From assembly GCA_002394965.1 (NCBI GenBank), contig DGVL01000030.1, forward strand, positions 1 through 6,054: a stretch of 6,054 nt of DNA. The letters run 5' to 3'. The position numbers and the translations under genes are program-made. Positions within the stretch are counted from its first letter, which is position 1. The number at the start of each line of letters is the position of its first letter. Shown here one piece after another: positions 5,757 to 6,054 of this stretch. Origin of the DNA: Lachnospira sp. UBA4285 (GTDB taxonomy: Bacteria; Bacillota; Clostridia; Lachnospirales; Lachnospiraceae). The notes under the pieces were generated by a model that saw only the letters and a program-made list of their open reading frames with translations, had not been told where the DNA came from and searched no databases.

Positions 5757-6054
5757 ACCTGCGGCTCCTTCCCGTCCAGTACTTCCCGGTTTCCGTACAT
5801 TTTTTTATAGTAGTTCTGATACTCCCCGGAGACGATGTTCTCCCACCATTCCTTGTTGTCCAGGTACCACTGGATGGTCTTGCGGATGCCGTCCGCGAAC
5901 TTTGTCTCCGGCAGCCAGCCAAGCTGTGAATGGATCTTGGTCGGATCGATGGCATAGCGCTGATCATGGCCCTTTCGGTCGGTCACGTGCTCAATCAGGC
6001 TGTACGGCTTGTCAAGATAATCGCAGATCAGCTTCACGATGTCGATGTTGCGCA
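5753..6054 (-). CDS. rfbB: dTDP-glucose 4,6-dehydratase, C-terminal part (cut by window edge)
   Basis: Only the last 99 residues are visible; the gene continues beyond 6054, so the catalytic core and start are missing. The fragment reads RNIDIVKLIC...DKPYSLIEHVTDRKGHDQRYAID (the DR-GHD-RYAID block is the hallmark of the family's substrate-binding end), then KIHSQLGWLPE, FADGIRKTIQWYLDN and EWWENIVSGEYQNYY, all typical of RfbB C-termini. The full enzyme (RmlB), an extended SDR with bound NAD+, converts dTDP-glucose to dTDP-4-dehydro-6-deoxyglucose. There is no frameshift in the visible part. It is the most upstream visible gene of the operon, ending 4 nt inside rfbD. Confidence 0.95.
   Translation of the reverse strand, partial: RNIDIVKLICDYLDKPYSLIEHVTDRKGHDQRYAIDPTKIHSQLGWLPETKFADGIRKTIQWYLDNKEWWENIVSGEYQNYYKKMYGNREVLDGKEPQV

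Noticed and set aside
5076..5810. 244-codon plus-strand open frame opposite rfbD/rfbB
   Set aside because: Fully antisense to well-recognised rfbD, biased composition, no recognisable domain.
406..6054. A pectin-use locus joining the GH28 enzyme with rhamnose genes
   Set aside because: The rfb genes make dTDP-rhamnose for surface polymers and do not break down rhamnose. They are separated from the GH28 gene by an opposite-strand gene and a terminator. Sharing the word rhamnose is not evidence of a joint pathway.

Overview
The window looks like chromosomal DNA from a GC-rich anaerobic Firmicute, most likely Lachnospiraceae or a related clostridial gut or rumen lineage. This is inferred from strong AGGAG-type ribosome binding sites, the clostridial look of the dTDP-rhamnose enzymes, a cytoplasmic family 28 glycoside hydrolase and a C_GCAxxG_C_C redox protein. 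No rRNA, tRNA, CRISPR array, insertion sequence or phage gene is visible.

Right half (about 2983-6054, all minus strand): the distal part of a dTDP-L-rhamnose operon. In transcription order it holds rfbB (3' end only, cut by the window edge), rfbD, rfbA, rfbC and a 68-residue protein of unknown function. rfbB/rfbD overlap by 4 nt (ATGA) and rfbD/rfbA by 1 nt (TGATG), so translation is probably coupled. RfbA makes dTDP-glucose from glucose-1-phosphate and dTTP. RfbB then dehydrates it, RfbC epimerises the product and RfbD reduces it to dTDP-L-rhamnose, the donor for cell-surface rhamnan or polysaccharide synthesis. The operon promoter lies outside the window.

Middle (2299-2982): one plus-strand gene for a C_GCAxxG_C_C protein faces the rhamnose operon. 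It is divergent from the GH28 gene across a 214-bp spacer. That spacer holds an intrinsic terminator that works only for minus-strand transcription, a short hairpin, two weak promoter candidates and a TGTACA-T-TGTACA element. The convergent junction (2930-2982) holds a triplicated 16-17 bp imperfect repeat and no clear terminator. Minus-strand transcripts from the rhamnose operon may therefore run antisense through the plus-strand gene before stopping.

Left (1-2298, minus strand): a 630-residue GH28-family beta-helix protein without a signal peptide, starting at 2298, followed after 75 bp by a small CPYC glutaredoxin-like protein. The GH28 protein keeps the acidic catalytic motifs but lacks the classical GHG and RIK motifs of polygalacturonases, so its substrate is uncertain.

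Most of this is ordinary gene content. I see no clear evidence of a new system. The points most worth checking are the terminator position, the altered GH28 active site and the repeat at the convergent junction.
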